Assembly (NCBI GenBank): GCA_965223125.1
Contig: OZ244984.1
Coordinates: 682,001 to 746,000 of the forward strand
Length of the DNA stretch: 64,000 nt
Direction of reading: 5' to 3'
From: Pacificispira sp965223125
GTDB lineage: Bacteria; Pseudomonadota; Alphaproteobacteria; UBA8366; Aestuariispiraceae
The first letter of the stretch is position 1, and the number at the start of each line of letters is the position of its first letter. Position numbers and translations under genes: made by a program. The notes beneath the pieces are model-generated. The model did not search any database and was not told the DNA's origin. It was given only the letters and a program-made list of their open reading frames with translations. Positions 15,986 to 24,373 of the stretch are shown in pieces.

Positions 15986-16306
15986 ATGAGTCTCAAAGCC
16001 ATGACCGCCAACCGACTGAGCGACGGTATCGCCGTCTGGCTGTCCCCGACCGGGCGCTGGACTGAGCGTGTCCATGATGCGCGGGTCGAGCGGGACGAGG
16101 TCGGCCATGCGGCACTGGAAGCCATCGGTGCGGCGGAAACCAAGAAAAGCCAGGTTGTCGAAGCCGCGCTGATCGATGTTCACCTGGAAGACGGACAGCC
16201 GGTACCGAGCAAGTTCAAGGAGCGCATCCGCGCCCTGGGCCCGACCGTGCGCCTTGATCTTGGCAAACAGTCCGAACCGCAGCACCGCCTTGGAAAGGTT
16301 GCCTGA
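15986..16306 (+). CDS. DUF2849 protein of the sulfite reduction operon
   Basis: 106-residue cytoplasmic protein of the DUF2849 family (KAMTANRLSDGIAVWLSPTG, then the VVEAALIDVHLEDGQPVP block and the conserved KFKERIRALGPTV). The family is nearly confined to alphaproteobacteria, where it sits between siroheme synthase and the sulfite or nitrite reductase, as here. Its role is unknown; an accessory or electron-transfer adaptor has been guessed from context. The stop overlaps the reductase start by one base (TGATG), so the two are translationally coupled. Confidence 0.9.
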   Translation: MSLKAMTANRLSDGIAVWLSPTGRWTERVHDARVERDEVGHAALEAIGAAETKKSQVVEAALIDVHLEDGQPVPSKFKERIRALGPTVRLDLGKQSEPQHRLGKVA

Positions 16307-17976
16307 TGTACCGGTATGATGAATTCGACGCAACGCTGGTGTCGGAGCGCGTGGCCCAGTTCCGGGGCCAGATCGCCCGTCGCCTGGCGGGAGAACTGAC
16401 AGAAGACGAGTTCAAACCGCTGCGGCTGATGAACGGTCTCTATCTTCAGATCCACGCCTATATGCTGCGCGTCGCTATCCCCTACGGCACGCTGAATGCC
16501 CGCCAGATGCGGATGCTGGCGCATATCGCGCGGAAATATGACCGGGATTACGGCCATTTCACCACCCGCCAGAACATCCAGTTCAACTGGATCAAGCTGG
16601 AGGATACCGCCGATATCCTGGAAGACCTGGCCAGCGTGGAAATGCACGCGATCCAGACATCCGGGAACTGCATCCGCAACACGACCGCCGATCCCTATGC
16701 AGGCGCGGCAACGGACGAATTCGAGGATCCCCGCATCTGGGCGGAAGTGATCCGGCAGTGGTCGAGCTTCCATCCGGAATTCTCCTTCCTGCCGCGTAAG
16801 TTCAAGATCGCAGTGACCGGTGCGCCGAATGACCGCGCAGCCGTGCGCGTACACGATATCGGCCTGACCATGCGCCGGAACGAGGCGGGTGAAACCGGAT
16901 TCGAGGTAATGGTCGGCGGCGGTCAGGGGCGTTCCCCCTTCATCGCCAAGACGATCCGTGACTTCGTGCCAAAGGACAATCTGCTGTCTTATCTGGAGGC
17001 GATCCTGCGCGTCTACAACATGCTGGGACGCCGCGACAACAAGTACAAGGCGCGGATCAAGATTCTCGTGCATGAGGTCGGGATCGAGGCGCTGCGCGAG
17101 ATGGTCGAGGCGGAATGGGAAACCATGAAGGGTGAGACCTCGGTCGATCTGCCCATCGAGGAGCGGGATCGCATCGCCGCCTATTTCGCACCGCCCGCCT
17201 TCGAGGATCTGCCGGAATCCGACAGCGGCTTTGAGGCCCGCCAGTTCGAGGACCGGGATTTTCGCCACTGGGTCCGCAGCAATGTCGTCGCCCATCGCAA
17301 GCCGGGTTACGGGATCGTCAATATCTCGCTGAAACCGACTGGCGGCATTCCGGGCGACGCCACCAGTGCACAGCTCGACGCCGTTGCGGATATCGCCGAC
17401 GACTATGCCCTGGACAGTGAGATCCGGGCGACGCTGCAACAAAATCTGGTGCTGCCGCATGTCCGCCTGAAGGACCTGCCTGCCGTCTATGACCGGCTGA
17501 AAGCAGTCGATCTGGCGACCGGCAATATCGGACTGGCGGGGGATATCATCGCCTGCCCAGGCCTCGACTATTGCAGTCTGGCGAATGCGCGGGCGATCCC
17601 CATCGCGCAGCAAATTTCGAACCGTTTCGCCGATCTGAACCGGCAGTTTGATATCGGCCCACTGGAGATCAAGATTTCCGGCTGCATCAATGCCTGCGGC
17701 CATCACCATGTCGGACATATCGGCATTCTGGGCGTCGACCGTCGCGGGGAGGAGCATTACCAGCTTACCCTCGGCGGACGGGCCGACGATGCGGCGGATA
17801 TCGGCAGGATCACCGGTCCCGGCTTCGATGCTGATGGCATCATTGATGCGGTGGAAACGGTCGTCGATACCTATCTCTCGCTGCGCCAGGACCCTGCGGA
17901 ACGCTTCATCGACACGCTTGAGCGGATCGGGCATGCCCCGTTCAAGGAACGTCTCTACGGCCCAAAGGCGGCCTGA
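16306..17976 (+). CDS. Siroheme [4Fe-4S] sulfite/nitrite reductase
   Basis: 556 residues of the hemoprotein sulfite reductase family, doing the six-electron reduction of sulfite to sulfide (or nitrite to ammonia). The two-fold repeat is visible. The siroheme-binding HFTTRQNIQFNWI and TSGNCIRNTTADPYAG blocks lie in the first half. The cluster ligands are four cysteines in CPGLDYCSLA and SGCINACGHHHVGHIGILG near residues 410-470. The flanking DUF2849, siroheme synthase and DUF934 genes argue for sulfite as substrate. No flavoprotein (CysJ) subunit is nearby, so it is probably ferredoxin-dependent. Confidence 0.92.
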   Translation: MYRYDEFDATLVSERVAQFRGQIARRLAGELTEDEFKPLRLMNGLYLQIHAYMLRVAIPYGTLNARQMRMLAHIARKYDRDYGHFTTRQNIQFNWIKLEDTADILEDLASVEMHAIQTSGNCIRNTTADPYAGAATDEFEDPRIWAEVIRQWSSFHPEFSFLPRKFKIAVTGAPNDRAAVRVHDIGLTMRRNEAGETGFEVMVGGGQGRSPFIAKTIRDFVPKDNLLSYLEAILRVYNMLGRRDNKYKARIKILVHEVGIEALREMVEAEWETMKGETSVDLPIEERDRIAAYFAPPAFEDLPESDSGFEARQFEDRDFRHWVRSNVVAHRKPGYGIVNISLKPTGGIPGDATSAQLDAVADIADDYALDSEIRATLQQNLVLPHVRLKDLPAVYDRLKAVDLATGNIGLAGDIIACPGLDYCSLANARAIPIAQQISNRFADLNRQFDIGPLEIKISGCINACGHHHVGHIGILGVDRRGEEHYQLTLGGRADDAADIGRITGPGFDADGIIDAVETVVDTYLSLRQDPAERFIDTLERIGHAPFKERLYGPKAA

Positions 17977-17993
17977 TCAAAAGGATCGATACC

Positions 17994-18497
17994 ATGGCTT
18001 TGATCAAGAACGGTACCCAGGTTTCCGATCAGTGGCTTCTCGCCGGGGACGATACACCGGTTCAGGCGGATATACCGACCATCGTCAGCTATGCGCGGTT
18101 CATCGCCGAACGGGACGAACTGGTACGCAGTCGTGCTGAACTGGGCGTCAAGGTCTCGCCCGGTGACGATCTGTCCGCCATCGCCGCCGACCTGCCGCGC
18201 CTCCAGGTGATCGCCCTCGACTTTCCGAAATTTACCGACGGGCGCGCTTATTCCGCCGCCCGCCTGCTGCGTCAGCGCTATGGCTTCCAGGGCGAAATCC
18301 GCGCCACGGGCGAGGTTCTGCGCGATCAGTATCTGTTCATGCGCCGGGCAGGTTTCGATGCGTATCAGGTTCGGGACGGGGCCGACGCACAAGGCTGGCT
18401 GGACGCGATGCGCGAATTCTCCCACCATTACCAGCCCGCCGTCGATGGCAGCAGGCCGGTCTGGGCCGAACGCCACGCCCGCGCGGCGGCGGAGTAA
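17994..18497 (+). CDS. DUF934 protein of the sulfite reduction operon
   Basis: 167 residues of DUF934, usually annotated as an oxidoreductase probably involved in sulfite reduction. Typical blocks are the central VIALDFPKFTDGRAYSAARLLRQRYGF and then GEIRATGEVLRDQYLFMRRAGFDAY, followed by a C-terminal FSHHYQPAVDG. It starts 17 bases after the reductase and is the last gene of this operon. In many relatives cysH (PAPS/APS reductase) comes next; here the strand changes instead, so sulfate activation must be encoded elsewhere. Confidence 0.9.
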   Translation: MALIKNGTQVSDQWLLAGDDTPVQADIPTIVSYARFIAERDELVRSRAELGVKVSPGDDLSAIAADLPRLQVIALDFPKFTDGRAYSAARLLRQRYGFQGEIRATGEVLRDQYLFMRRAGFDAYQVRDGADAQGWLDAMREFSHHYQPAVDGSRPVWAERHARAAAE

Positions 18498-18503
18498 AGC
18501 CGC

Positions 18504-20279
18504 CTACCGCCCCCAGGGCAAAACCGTCTCGCCCTCGATTTCCAGCACGGTTATGGGAATCTGAGGTAGCGCGTAGCGCCCTTCCCGGATTGCGTCGATC
18601 ATACGAGCCAGAGTATTCGGATGCGCAGCCCCGAAGGGTGGTCGATGAATCCACAGATAACTTCCATCAGCCTCCTGGATAACAACCCTCAGCTTGACCG
18701 AACCATTGGGATAGCTGCCCGCGATCAGGAAGGCCTGCATCCGATCTTCTGACTGATCCCGTGAAATCAGGATCAGACAGCCAGGATGCCCGGACTGCAC
18801 GCGAGTCCGGCAGGCATCCCGAACATCGATCAGGCCGAATTCCGCCGAAGCGAGTAGCCCATCCGGCAATGATGCCCCGGCGGGAAAGACCGGCAGCGTT
18901 TCCTCCAGTTCCTCGGCGGGCGATACCCGAATCCATTCTGGCTCAGTCTTGGATTGGTCGATTTGGGCCAGCCGGTCGCGCAGGGCGTCACGTTCCGGGT
19001 GGTCTTCCAACGCCTCCAGCCGGGCCAAAGCCTCCGTTCCCGCCAACCCCCAATTTTTGCGGAAGTCCAGCAGCGGAAGCTGCGATGCGGTGGATTGCCC
19101 CGACAGAAACCTTCCGACCTGACTGTTGACGGAGATTCGCTCGACATTCAGCACCGGCGTCATCCAGAGCACCGCGATCCCGACGGTTGCCAGCGCCAGA
19201 ACCGTATTGCCCCTGCGGATGATCTCATGTTTCCGCCCGCCGCGAAACTGCGCGAAGAGATACAGACCGGCATGGCCCAGCAGGATCAAGGCCCCGGTCA
19301 ACGCCATGATGCGTTTCGGGGTCCAGCCATAGTCCCCGACCCGAATCAGGATCGCATAGACCGCCAGCGATGTGACAACCGGCAGCAGAAAGGCGAGGAG
19401 TCGCGCCGACCAGACCAGTATGGAAGACTGCGTCGCGTCCTCTTCCCGGCCATCGGTGGCGACGGTGATCAGCTTGCAGGCGACCGCAGCAATCGCCATC
19501 AGGGTTGCGGCGGCGGAAAGTGTGCCGAAGACGGAATCGAGGCCCTGCACCGGCAGCAGCAGAATGAACACAGCAGTCACCGCCGCGACCGGCGGCAACA
19601 GCAGCAGCAGAAGACGCAGCACCAGCCGCCGCAGGACGGAGACGACCTGCCGCTGTTCGTAGAGCACACCAAGCGCCAGCCCCTGCACCGTGCCGATTAC
19701 GATATAGCGCACCCAATCCACGTCCAGCAGATCGGAAATAATCTCCAACCCGACCAGAGAGAGCAGCAAATCACCAAGATAGAGCACCCCGACGAACAGC
19801 CCTGTGAACAGATTGGCTGTCAGGGCGCGCACCGGCAGAGACCAGGCCTGATCGAACAGGATGTCGTAGCGCCGCCAGCCATTGCGGCCTTCCGCCAGCG
19901 CGACGATGAAGGGAAGCGCAATCGCACAGGCCAGGAACAGCGCAAACCCCGAATGGGCATGATTCAGATAGGTCTCAATCCCGGAAAACCGCAAACTGGG
20001 CCACAGGAACAGCAACGATCCAACCAAAGCCAGGCCGGCTGAAGACAAAACTGCGCGCGATACGGACAGCGGCCCCAGCAAAAGCAGAACAGCGACGAAG
20101 AAGATCAACGTGCCGACGAAAAGAAAAGTGACAACCGCCGTCATGCCCAGCAGATTCGACAGCAGTTCCGAGCAGATCCAGAGTGACAGCCCTGCCGCCG
20201 CGCCCAAAGCCGCATGAAGCCACAGATCCCGCACTGATCCAGACAGTCGAAGCATCGCCATCACCCTTTCAAATTGCAT
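18504..20279 (-). CDS. DUF4153 integral membrane protein
   Basis: 591 residues. The first 390 hold about ten to twelve hydrophobic helices (for example LGMTAVVTFLFVGTLIFFVAV, RLVLRLLLLLLPPVAAVTAV). The loop YDILFDQAWSLPVRALTANLFTGLFVG is the DUF4153 hallmark. The last 200 residues are soluble, probably periplasmic, with LLDFRKNWGLAGTEALARL and a cysteine pair in CRTRVQSGHPGC. The family is of unknown function. The gene converges with the sulfite operon (six bases between stops). Confidence 0.85.
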   Translation of the reverse strand: MQFERVMAMLRLSGSVRDLWLHAALGAAAGLSLWICSELLSNLLGMTAVVTFLFVGTLIFFVAVLLLLGPLSVSRAVLSSAGLALVGSLLFLWPSLRFSGIETYLNHAHSGFALFLACAIALPFIVALAEGRNGWRRYDILFDQAWSLPVRALTANLFTGLFVGVLYLGDLLLSLVGLEIISDLLDVDWVRYIVIGTVQGLALGVLYEQRQVVSVLRRLVLRLLLLLLPPVAAVTAVFILLLPVQGLDSVFGTLSAAATLMAIAAVACKLITVATDGREEDATQSSILVWSARLLAFLLPVVTSLAVYAILIRVGDYGWTPKRIMALTGALILLGHAGLYLFAQFRGGRKHEIIRRGNTVLALATVGIAVLWMTPVLNVERISVNSQVGRFLSGQSTASQLPLLDFRKNWGLAGTEALARLEALEDHPERDALRDRLAQIDQSKTEPEWIRVSPAEELEETLPVFPAGASLPDGLLASAEFGLIDVRDACRTRVQSGHPGCLILISRDQSEDRMQAFLIAGSYPNGSVKLRVVIQEADGSYLWIHRPPFGAAHPNTLARMIDAIREGRYALPQIPITVLEIEGETVLPWGR

Positions 20280-20436
20280 CCGTCCACAGCTTGACAGCCA
20301 TAATGATCCTCACGAGGCATAATGACCAAAACCGGCAAAACAGCGACCCTAAAATGAATTTTACGGGCTGGCTTGAACGGCACCCGGCCATCGCCATTTG
20401 TAGGCTGCTCAACCCTGTCTGAAAGACACTCCCATC

Positions 20437-21381
20437 ATGCTTATGGACTATGTCCTGATCGCCGGCGGCCTGGTGGCCCTGTTCGTCGGCGGGGAATTCC
20501 TGTTGACCGGTGCCACCAGTCTGGCTCGGAAACTTGGTCTGTCGGAACTGCTGATCGGTCTTACCGTCGTCGGGTTCGGGACGTCGCTGCCTGAACTCCT
20601 GGTTTCCGTTCAGGCGGCGCTGGCCGACCAGCCGGGCATTGCCTATGGCAATGTCGTCGGCTCGAACATCGCCAACGTGATCCTGATCGTCGCCCTGGCC
20701 GCCCTGGTCAAACCGCCAAAAGGCTGGAACAAATCAGTGCGGCGGGATGCCCTGGTGATGATCGCCGCGTCCGTGGCGCTGGTCGGGGTCGCCCTGTTCG
20801 GGGCCTTGTCCAGACCGGCGGCACTCGTCCTTCTGGGCCTCCTGATCTGTTATTTGGTCTATGCCTATCGCGATGACGTGCAACAGGCCGATGCGCCGGA
20901 CCATCCCCATGAGGAACCGCAGCATTCCAGCCTGAAAGTAACAGGATTGCTGCTGATCGGTTTCGCGCTGCTGTTTGTCGGCGCGCGCTGGCTGATCGAT
21001 GGGTCGGTCAGGATCGCACAAACCTTCGGAATTTCAGATGCCGTGATCGGGCTGACAATTGTCGCAGTGGGGACCAGTCTGCCGGAGCTCGCGACCTCCG
21101 TGATTGCGGCGGCCCGTGGCAAGTCGGATGTCGCGCTCGGCAATATCGTCGGGTCGAACATCTTCAACATACTGGGCATTCTGGGTATTACCGGGATCAT
21201 AAGCCCGTTCCTGATCTCCGAAAGGTTGGCCTTGTTCGATACCCCGATCATGCTGGGGATTGCCGTCGGCTTTGCATTGATGCTGTTCTTCGCCCGCTCC
21301 ATCGGACGCATCGCTGCCTTCGCGATGCTGATAGGCTACGGGTTCTATGTCGCGATACAGTACGGGGCGGTACAGATATGA
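20437..21381 (+). CDS. Calcium/sodium antiporter (CaCA family, YrbG-like)
   Basis: 314-residue inner membrane cation exchanger with the internal duplication of the CaCA superfamily: alpha-1 repeat TVVGFGTSLPELLVSVQAAL...GNVVGSNIANVILIV and alpha-2 repeat TIVAVGTSLPELATSVIAAARG...GNIVGSNIFNILGILG, with ten to eleven helices in all. The acidic linker DDVQQADAPDHPHEEPQ separates the halves. ATG 20437 and ATG 20443 are both possible starts. Upstream (20280-20436) is a 157-base divergent promoter region containing two CATAATGA words but no clear operator. Confidence 0.95.
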   Translation: MLMDYVLIAGGLVALFVGGEFLLTGATSLARKLGLSELLIGLTVVGFGTSLPELLVSVQAALADQPGIAYGNVVGSNIANVILIVALAALVKPPKGWNKSVRRDALVMIAASVALVGVALFGALSRPAALVLLGLLICYLVYAYRDDVQQADAPDHPHEEPQHSSLKVTGLLLIGFALLFVGARWLIDGSVRIAQTFGISDAVIGLTIVAVGTSLPELATSVIAAARGKSDVALGNIVGSNIFNILGILGITGIISPFLISERLALFDTPIMLGIAVGFALMLFFARSIGRIAAFAMLIGYGFYVAIQYGAVQI

Positions 21382-21385
21382 ATGC

Positions 21386-21895
21386 CTAGTCCGGCAGGCG
21401 GGTCGCCGCGATCCGCCCCAGAACGCCCAATGCCCGCATTGCACGGGTAACTCCGGTCAGGTTGGACCGTCCGACCGCGCGGGCCAGATAGGCCTGCCAT
21501 TCGGCAATCCGGTTCTCGGCATGGTACGGATCAGCCATGTCATAACCGGTGCCGCCTGGTCCGGACAGCAGAAGGGACTGCTCCAATTCGGTTATGACCC
21601 GCCCCCGGATCAGCATCGCGGTCATGGCGACCATATCCTGGAGGCTGAGCGCGCGCGGGTCATAGCGGTCCCCGACCAGCAGATAGGTCGATTCCCGGCT
21701 GACCACGATCCGGTCCGCCGCGTCGCCAAGTGGCGGTGGTTCCGGACGATATCGGTCGCGCGACCCCGCCTTTCCCGGTGGGCGAGACCGGGCAAGGCGG
21801 CGGGCATGGCCCAGCAGCGGAGTCTCGCTTTCGCCAAAAAGCGGTTCCCTCCCGCCATCGGGCCAGAACGGCTCCAGAAAGGATTCAATCTTCAT
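21386..21895 (-). CDS. Unrecognised protein
   Basis: 169 residues from ATG 21895 (a TTG two codons upstream is also open). I do not recognise a family. The middle is proline- and arginine-rich (RSRPPGKAGSRDRYRPEPPP), followed by a more regular part, ADRIVVSRESTYLLVGDRYD, and a helical C-terminus ending AMRALGVLGRIAATRLPD. There is no signal peptide or clear membrane helix. It converges on the antiporter gene with only four bases between stops, and a palindromic repeat lies directly upstream. Probably a real but lineage-restricted gene. Confidence 0.5.
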   Translation of the reverse strand: MKIESFLEPFWPDGGREPLFGESETPLLGHARRLARSRPPGKAGSRDRYRPEPPPLGDAADRIVVSRESTYLLVGDRYDPRALSLQDMVAMTAMLIRGRVITELEQSLLLSGPGGTGYDMADPYHAENRIAEWQAYLARAVGRSNLTGVTRAMRALGVLGRIAATRLPD

Positions 21896-21918
21896 TATCA
21901 AACGCCTCCGACTTGGTT

Positions 21919-22182
21919 AGAGTGGCGGGCGCGAATTCTGACCCATCTAGGACATCCAATGCGGTTTTCTGGCTAGGAGCGCTTTGCGCGGCGATGCTGG
22001 AGCATCGCAAGCGGAGTGCGACGCAGTCCAGAGAACCGCATTGGATGCCAATGGTCGACTTTGCGACCCCTTGGACGGTGTCGAAGACGCTTGACGATGA
22101 ACCACATCGCCTGCGCGCCCTCTCCTTGCCAAGGGGTCGCAAAGTCGATCCTGGACGGGTCAGAAGGCGCACCCGCCACTCT
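21919..22182. repeat. Composite palindromic repeat, copy A (264 bases)
   Basis: Terminal inverted repeats of 34 bases (21919-21952 and 22149-22182) match at 29 positions; both begin AGAGTGGCGGG. Nested inside are three further inverted pairs: 21953-21972 with 22028-22047 (19 of 20), a perfect hairpin GCGATGCT-GG-AGCATCGC (21991-22008), and 22054-22074 with 22129-22149 (20 of 21). The element holds no convincing gene. A second, shorter copy in the opposite orientation lies at 60223-60405. This is the build of a MITE or of a large REP/REPIN-type element. Confidence 0.85.
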
Positions 22183-22207
22183 GACAAGCAAGAGGCATGC
22201 CATCAGG

Positions 22208-23056
22208 CTATTGCCGAAGCAGCCGATCCAGGCTTTGAAAATCCATCGCCTCCGACGCGAAGGTGAAGTTTCCGGCCTCCCGCATCTCGCGCGCAGCCTT
22301 GACCAATCCACCATAGGCCAGCCGCGCGAAGGTCGATCCGATACTGATCCGCGCGACGCCTGCTTCCGCCAGTTCGGCAACGGTCAGCGTCGAGCCGGAC
22401 AGGCCCATGACAACATTGACCGGGTAGGAGACCGAACGACAAACTAGCGAGATATCATCCAGATCGGAAAGGCCAGGTGCATAGAGAACATCCGCACCGG
22501 CAGCTTCGAAAGCCAATAGGCGTCGGATCACAAAATCCAGATCCCGCCTACACTCTGATCCACCTCCCGATCCGCCCCAGAGCAGGCTCTCGCAGCGCGC
22601 AGTCAGGACGAAATTCGGCGACAGTGCCCGTGCGGCCTCGACCGAAGCAGCCACCCGCTCCACCGCCAGCCCGTCATCATAGATCGGATTGGCCGGATCG
22701 CCGGTATGATCTTCTATCGAACAGCCTGCGAGACCGGTCGCCACTGCAAGGCGCACTGTCTCCGCGACGCCATCCGGATCATCGGCAAAGCCCCGTTCCA
22801 GATCGGCAGAAACCGGCAGGTCCGTGGCCCCGACCAGCATCCGGCAATGATCCAGTGTCGTTGCACGGTCAATGGATCCTTCCGGACGCCCCATCGAAAA
22901 GGCCATGCCCGCACTGGTCGTCGCCAAGGCCTCGAACCCCAGCGCCGCCAGTATCCGCGCCGACCCAACATCCCAGGGATTGGGCAGCAGCAGCGGATGG
23001 CCTGGCACATGAAGTTGTCGGAAATCGGCGCATTTCTCATCAGATGGATCAGTCAC
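22208..23056 (-). CDS. Isocitrate lyase/PEP mutase superfamily protein
   Basis: 282 residues with the phosphoenolpyruvate mutase/isocitrate lyase barrel: LPNPWDVGSARILAALGFEALATTSAG is the N-terminal block, followed by PVSADLERGFADDP (metal-binding acidic residues) and GCSIEDHTG, and by NFVLTARCESLLWG. The last block carries the TAR motif of members that cleave C-C bonds or act on oxaloacetate and related 2-oxoacids. It lacks the KKCGH signature of isocitrate lyase. The exact substrate is open. It is last in a four-gene operon and overlaps the upstream acetyltransferase gene by four bases. Confidence 0.88.
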   Translation of the reverse strand: MTDPSDEKCADFRQLHVPGHPLLLPNPWDVGSARILAALGFEALATTSAGMAFSMGRPEGSIDRATTLDHCRMLVGATDLPVSADLERGFADDPDGVAETVRLAVATGLAGCSIEDHTGDPANPIYDDGLAVERVAASVEAARALSPNFVLTARCESLLWGGSGGGSECRRDLDFVIRRLLAFEAAGADVLYAPGLSDLDDISLVCRSVSYPVNVVMGLSGSTLTVAELAEAGVARISIGSTFARLAYGGLVKAAREMREAGNFTFASEAMDFQSLDRLLRQ

Positions 23057-23637
23057 AGCGTATCCTTCACATCGCGTCGCATGACCGGCCTAGTCACGGA
23101 AGGACGGGCCACTTCGACATAGCCCGCCCGGCGATAGGCCGAGGCAAGTCCGGTCCAGGCATAGACAGCGGGGTAGTTCGGTCGATCCGGTTCGACCGGA
23201 TAGCCCTCGACCGCCGCGCCGCCCCGTCTACGAACGAAGTCCACCGCGCCTTCCAGCAGCCGGACCGACAGGCCCTGGCGGCGATGCGTCTTTGTAATCG
23301 TCAGGCAAGAGACGGACCAGATATCCGAACCATCCAGGTCGCGAAACAGCCGTGAGCGCGCGAGGTAGGGATAGGCAGGGCGTGGTGCGATGGCGCACCA
23401 GCCGACCGCCTGCTCCCCGTAATAGGCGAGCAAGCCCGGCGGATCGGTTGCGAACAAAGCCCGCATCGCATCGCGATTGGCATCCCCCTTTCCCGCATCG
23501 AATGCCTTTCGGTCCAGCCGCCAGAGCATGCACCAGCATCCCCCAGACCCACCCTTCTTCGGCCCCATCAGGGACACGAAATCATCCCATCGGTCCAGAT
23601 TAGCTTCGTGTATGACGATGCCGTCTTTCTTATCCAT
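23053..23637 (-). CDS. GNAT-family N-acetyltransferase
   Basis: 194 residues from ATG 23637. The acetyl-CoA site is SCLTITKTHRRQGLSVRLL, matching the V-x-P-x-x-R/Q-G/A pattern with RRQGLS. The N-terminal half has an unusual tryptophan- and cysteine-rich patch (GGCWCMLWRL) that is shared by a subgroup of GNATs with a GCWC motif. The substrate is unknown. It overlaps the gene before it by eight bases and the gene after it by four, so the operon is translationally coupled. Confidence 0.88.
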   Translation of the reverse strand: MDKKDGIVIHEANLDRWDDFVSLMGPKKGGSGGCWCMLWRLDRKAFDAGKGDANRDAMRALFATDPPGLLAYYGEQAVGWCAIAPRPAYPYLARSRLFRDLDGSDIWSVSCLTITKTHRRQGLSVRLLEGAVDFVRRRGGAAVEGYPVEPDRPNYPAVYAWTGLASAYRRAGYVEVARPSVTRPVMRRDVKDTL

Positions 23638-24091
23638 TCTGATCCTTTTCCTTCCAGTCTCCTGTCGTATTCCACCAGCGGTGCGGGTTGTCCTTGTCAT
23701 CCAGACCCTTCGAGCGACTGACTAGGGTTTCCTGCACCTTGATCACCGGCTCCTGATAGCTGTGGACCTGAAAGATCGTCTCGACTACCTGGTCCAGCAG
23801 AGCGGAATCAGGGTGCAGCTCGAAACTGACCTCGACAACGCCGGGTCGCTCGCGGACCACGGTCTCCGGCCCGGCGGCGGCCCCGTCCAGCGGACGATAG
23901 CGTTCTATCCCCGGTGGCGCGACATAGGCGTTGCTGTCATAAGGCCCCTGCCGCAACGGCGCGACCTCCGCGACATATGCCATGATCCTGCCAACATCCT
24001 CTTGTGGGGCCTGTACCGTCACCGTCCAGAACCGCACCATCCGAACCGAATGTGTTTCGAACGCATCCAGGGTTACCGAGTGTTCAGTCAT
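23630..24091 (-). CDS. NIF3/CutA-like small alpha-beta protein
   Basis: 153 residues from ATG 24091. VRFWTVTVQAPQEDVGRIMAY, then a glycine-proline loop (YDSNAYVAPPGIERYRPL), VVEVSFELHPDSALLDQVVETIFQVHSYQEPVIKV: this is the ferredoxin-like fold seen as the middle domain of NIF3/YqfO proteins and in CutA, here standing alone. The C-terminal tail DDKDNPHRWWNTTGDW is distinctive. The role is not known; such domains bind metals or nucleotides. It overlaps the upstream 60-residue gene by eight bases. Confidence 0.65.
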   Translation of the reverse strand: MTEHSVTLDAFETHSVRMVRFWTVTVQAPQEDVGRIMAYVAEVAPLRQGPYDSNAYVAPPGIERYRPLDGAAAGPETVVRERPGVVEVSFELHPDSALLDQVVETIFQVHSYQEPVIKVQETLVSRSKGLDDKDNPHRWWNTTGDWKEKDQNG

Positions 24092-24266
24092 GATACACCC
24101 CCGGCTCAAGCAATTCGAATCCGCTGATCGCGAATTCATCCAGGCCGCTGCCATCCGCCCGTTGGGCGCGGGCCATCAGGACTCCCCCCGCCTTCCGGAA
24201 GACAGCATGAGTGGTATGCAAGGCCCGATAGCAATGCGTTCCATCGGGATAGAGATATTTTATCAT
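24084..24266 (-). CDS. Small conserved-looking protein, first gene of WYL-linked operon
   Basis: 60 residues starting at ATG 24266 with a strong ribosome site (AGGAGAAG, about seven bases away). The peptide, beginning IKYLYPDGTHCYRALHTTHAVF and rich in aromatic residues and histidine, has no family I recognise. Its stop overlaps the next gene by eight bases, matching the tight packing of the rest of the operon, which supports it being real. It lies 107 bases from the divergent WYL regulator, and the operator-like dyad is in between. Confidence 0.6.
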   Translation of the reverse strand: MIKYLYPDGTHCYRALHTTHAVFRKAGGVLMARAQRADGSGLDEFAISGFELLEPGVYHD

Positions 24267-24317
24267 GTGCTTCTTCTCCTATTTCCACTTCGTCCCGGAA
24301 GAATGAATACGAAAATG

Positions 24318-24341
24318 CTGCTGACAACTGTATGTCAGCAG
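24318..24341. promoter_or_regulatory. Perfect dyad CTGCTGACA-N6-TGTCAGCAG, likely WYL-regulator operator
   Basis: Nine-base arms match exactly around a six-base centre, in the middle of the 107-base region between the WYL regulator (plus strand) and the four-gene operon (minus strand). The position would cover or flank both promoters, as expected for an autoregulated divergent pair. The TGACA/TGTCA cores are typical of winged-helix dimers. Confidence 0.65.
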
Positions 24342-24373
24342 TGATGATATGCCTCTCTGAAAAGGAAGGTATC

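Noticed and set aside
16180..17934. 584-codon open frame opposite the sulfite reductase
   Set aside because: It mirrors the reductase gene almost exactly, has no family resemblance, and arises from GC-rich codon use; the plus frame has clear siroheme and cluster motifs.
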